In this document: positions 59,606 through 60,740 of the stretch, piece by piece
How the letters are laid out: every line of letters begins with the position of its first letter
Position numbering within the stretch: position 1 is the stretch's first letter
DNA from: a virus
Reading direction: 5' to 3' (one strand)
Length of the DNA stretch: 60,740 nt
IMG/VR virus record: IMGVR_UViG_3300044825_002458
Coordinates: 1 to 60,740 of that record
The notes under the pieces: model-generated
What the model was told of the DNA's origin: nothing
Databases searched by the model: none
What the model saw: only the letters and a program-made list of their open reading frames with translations
Position numbers and translations under genes: made by a program

Positions 59606-60732
59606 TGCTCGCTGAACAATACTACGGCGGATCAGTCGATGCGGGCGTAATTACCCGCGACTACATCATTGGGCCTAAGTCGCTGGTAGTCGTCCAGCCA
59701 GCATCTGCCGGGCCATCGGTTATCCTCCCCGACCCAAACAAGCGGTACCTTGCTCGTGGTGCTCACTACCACATCGTAAACTCATCACCGACGTACTCCC
59801 TACCCGTAAAGGACCATACCTCTACCTATACTCTATTCATCATCCCTCCGATGTCGGGGGTGTTTGCAGTATGGGGCGGAGGTGTTGCAATCCACGGTTG
59901 GGTAGTCACCATTCGTAACCCAGGCGGCGCTACTATCGGATCCGCATTGGCCGCTAACGCGGAATCCATGCTGATCGAGCTGAAGTCGCCACAGTCTCAC
60001 TTTATGGTGAGGAACGCGGCCATCGCCAAGGGCTGGGATACCACGACACCATTAGCTATCATACTGCTAATTGAGACCTCAGCGGTTATCTACTCCTACA
60101 ATACTAGCGTCGCCTCAATTCGCAGTGGAGACTGGTGGCCAGCTGGTTCGTCTCTGTTCATCATCTGCAGGGGACAAGTGTATGGGAAAGGCGGCAATGC
60201 GGGGAGAGGTGGGATTGCAAGTACGGCCTCACCCGGCGGCTACCCAGGTAGTAACGGCGGGCCAGCCATCGATACCCTACTGGACACCATCGTTGTTGTC
60301 TCGGGCGAAATCAAAGGTGGCGGTGGTGGCGGTGGCGGCGGCGATGGAGCAGCTACTCCATCACTGAATCACGGCGGTGGCGGAGGTGGTGGTTGCCCGG
60401 GCGGATTGGGAGGCGCCGCAACCCCAAGTGCACACGTCGGCGGTAACTCACCCCTCTTTACATCGTCGGGTAGAATTCCGTCAGTTGCTATCAATACAAC
60501 TGCGGCAGGGGCTGGCGGCGCAAATGCCGCAGGTGCTCCGAACAATGGTCGAGGTGGAACTGGCGGATTGCCGGGTGTTGCGGGTAGCCCGGGTAGGACC
60601 ACGATTAACACGGCATCATCAACCGGCACTGGTGGTTCGCCAGGTCCGTGGATTCGGCATCCAAGCTCGGTATCACTTGTGTACTCACTACAGGGACTTG
60701 GGGCAGTTGCCGGCGGTATCGAGGTGTACTAA
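59605..60732 (+). CDS. Glycine-rich fibre / adhesin-like protein
   Basis: A 375-residue protein. Residues 1-110 form a beta-rich domain like the end of the preceding DUF2460 protein (VVVQPASAGPSVILPDPNKR). Residues about 195-365 are glycine-rich: nine consecutive glycines near residue 237, then GGGGGGGCPGGLGG and several GGxGG runs. Such runs build polyglycine helix sandwiches in adhesins like gp38 of T-even phages. It sits between distal tail and hub genes, so it is a likely receptor-binding fibre. The 3' end is duplicated at 1-164. Confidence 0.7.
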   Translation: MLAEQYYGGSVDAGVITRDYIIGPKSLVVVQPASAGPSVILPDPNKRYLARGAHYHIVNSSPTYSLPVKDHTSTYTLFIIPPMSGVFAVWGGGVAIHGWVVTIRNPGGATIGSALAANAESMLIELKSPQSHFMVRNAAIAKGWDTTTPLAIILLIETSAVIYSYNTSVASIRSGDWWPAGSSLFIICRGQVYGKGGNAGRGGIASTASPGGYPGSNGGPAIDTLLDTIVVVSGEIKGGGGGGGGGDGAATPSLNHGGGGGGGCPGGLGGAATPSAHVGGNSPLFTSSGRIPSVAINTTAAGAGGANAAGAPNNGRGGTGGLPGVAGSPGRTTINTASSTGTGGSPGPWIRHPSSVSLVYSLQGLGAVAGGIEVY

Positions 60733-60740
60733 TGAAGCTC
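60569..60740. repeat. Direct terminal repeat, copy 2
   Basis: Matches bases 1-172 with one difference (G at 60613 against A at 45). It contains the end of the fibre gene and the first bases of the hub gene (ATG 60732). It marks the artificial or permuted end of the contig. Confidence 0.95.

Overview
The window is one essentially complete genome of a tailed double-stranded DNA phage (Caudoviricetes, siphovirus-type tail). Bases 1-172 repeat bases 60569-60740 with one mismatch, so the sequence looks like a circularised or circularly permuted molecule of about 60.57 kb opened inside a tail-fibre gene. No integrase or lysogeny cassette is visible, so a virulent lifestyle is likely. The host is not directly identifiable. 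A DUF2460/DUF2163/NlpC-P60/tip-protein tail module like that of alphaproteobacterial gene transfer agents, plus a phage lipoprotein with a lipobox, points to a Gram-negative host (inference).

Layout. (1) 36.6-60.7 kb continuing through 0-7.6 kb, plus strand: the late operon. It holds the large terminase, a secreted protein of unknown role, small proteins, a PKD/beta-helix protein, a DUF4055 portal, a MuF-like protein, scaffold, major capsid protein, an esterase-like fibre fused to a probable head-tail connector, neck and tail-completion proteins, tail tube, tail chaperones made by a -1 frameshift, tape measure, distal tail protein, a glycine-rich fibre, hub, peptidase, tip protein and further fibres. 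(2) 7.7-28.0 kb, minus strand: small early genes, family A DNA polymerase, dCMP deaminase, two thymidylate-synthase-fold proteins, an all-alpha dUTPase/dCTPase, a DUF1599 protein, a CHC2-TOPRIM primase fused to an MCM-like helicase, an acidic-tailed SSB, a Sak4-like ATPase, a Cas4-like nuclease, an SNF2-type helicase, a ligase-like protein and an HTH protein. (3) 28.3-31.2 kb, plus strand: RuvC-like resolvase, small-terminase-like protein, zinc proteins and a family 4-like uracil-DNA glycosylase. (4) 31.6-36.1 kb, minus strand: small accessory genes with recurring palindromic operators and leader boxes, a RadC-like protein and a basic protein.

How it fits together. A divergent hub at 27.96-28.31 kb, AT-rich and flanked by a perfect 17-bp inverted repeat, is the best candidate for origin and early promoters. 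Replication would use polymerase, primase-helicase and SSB; recombination would use Sak4, the Cas4-like nuclease and the RuvC-like enzyme. The nucleotide block at 14.0-17.4 kb resembles the T4 set (dCTPase, dCMP hydroxymethylase, dCMP deaminase) and suggests that the phage DNA carries a modified pyrimidine.

Most novel points: the two-synthase nucleotide block, a phage-wide operator GTTACGANNTCGTAAC, a shared basic C-terminal motif (RAKLRxLGHxGG) in four proteins, an esterase-connector fusion, two hairpins with identical loops ahead of the scaffold gene, and several genes of 30-44 codons.
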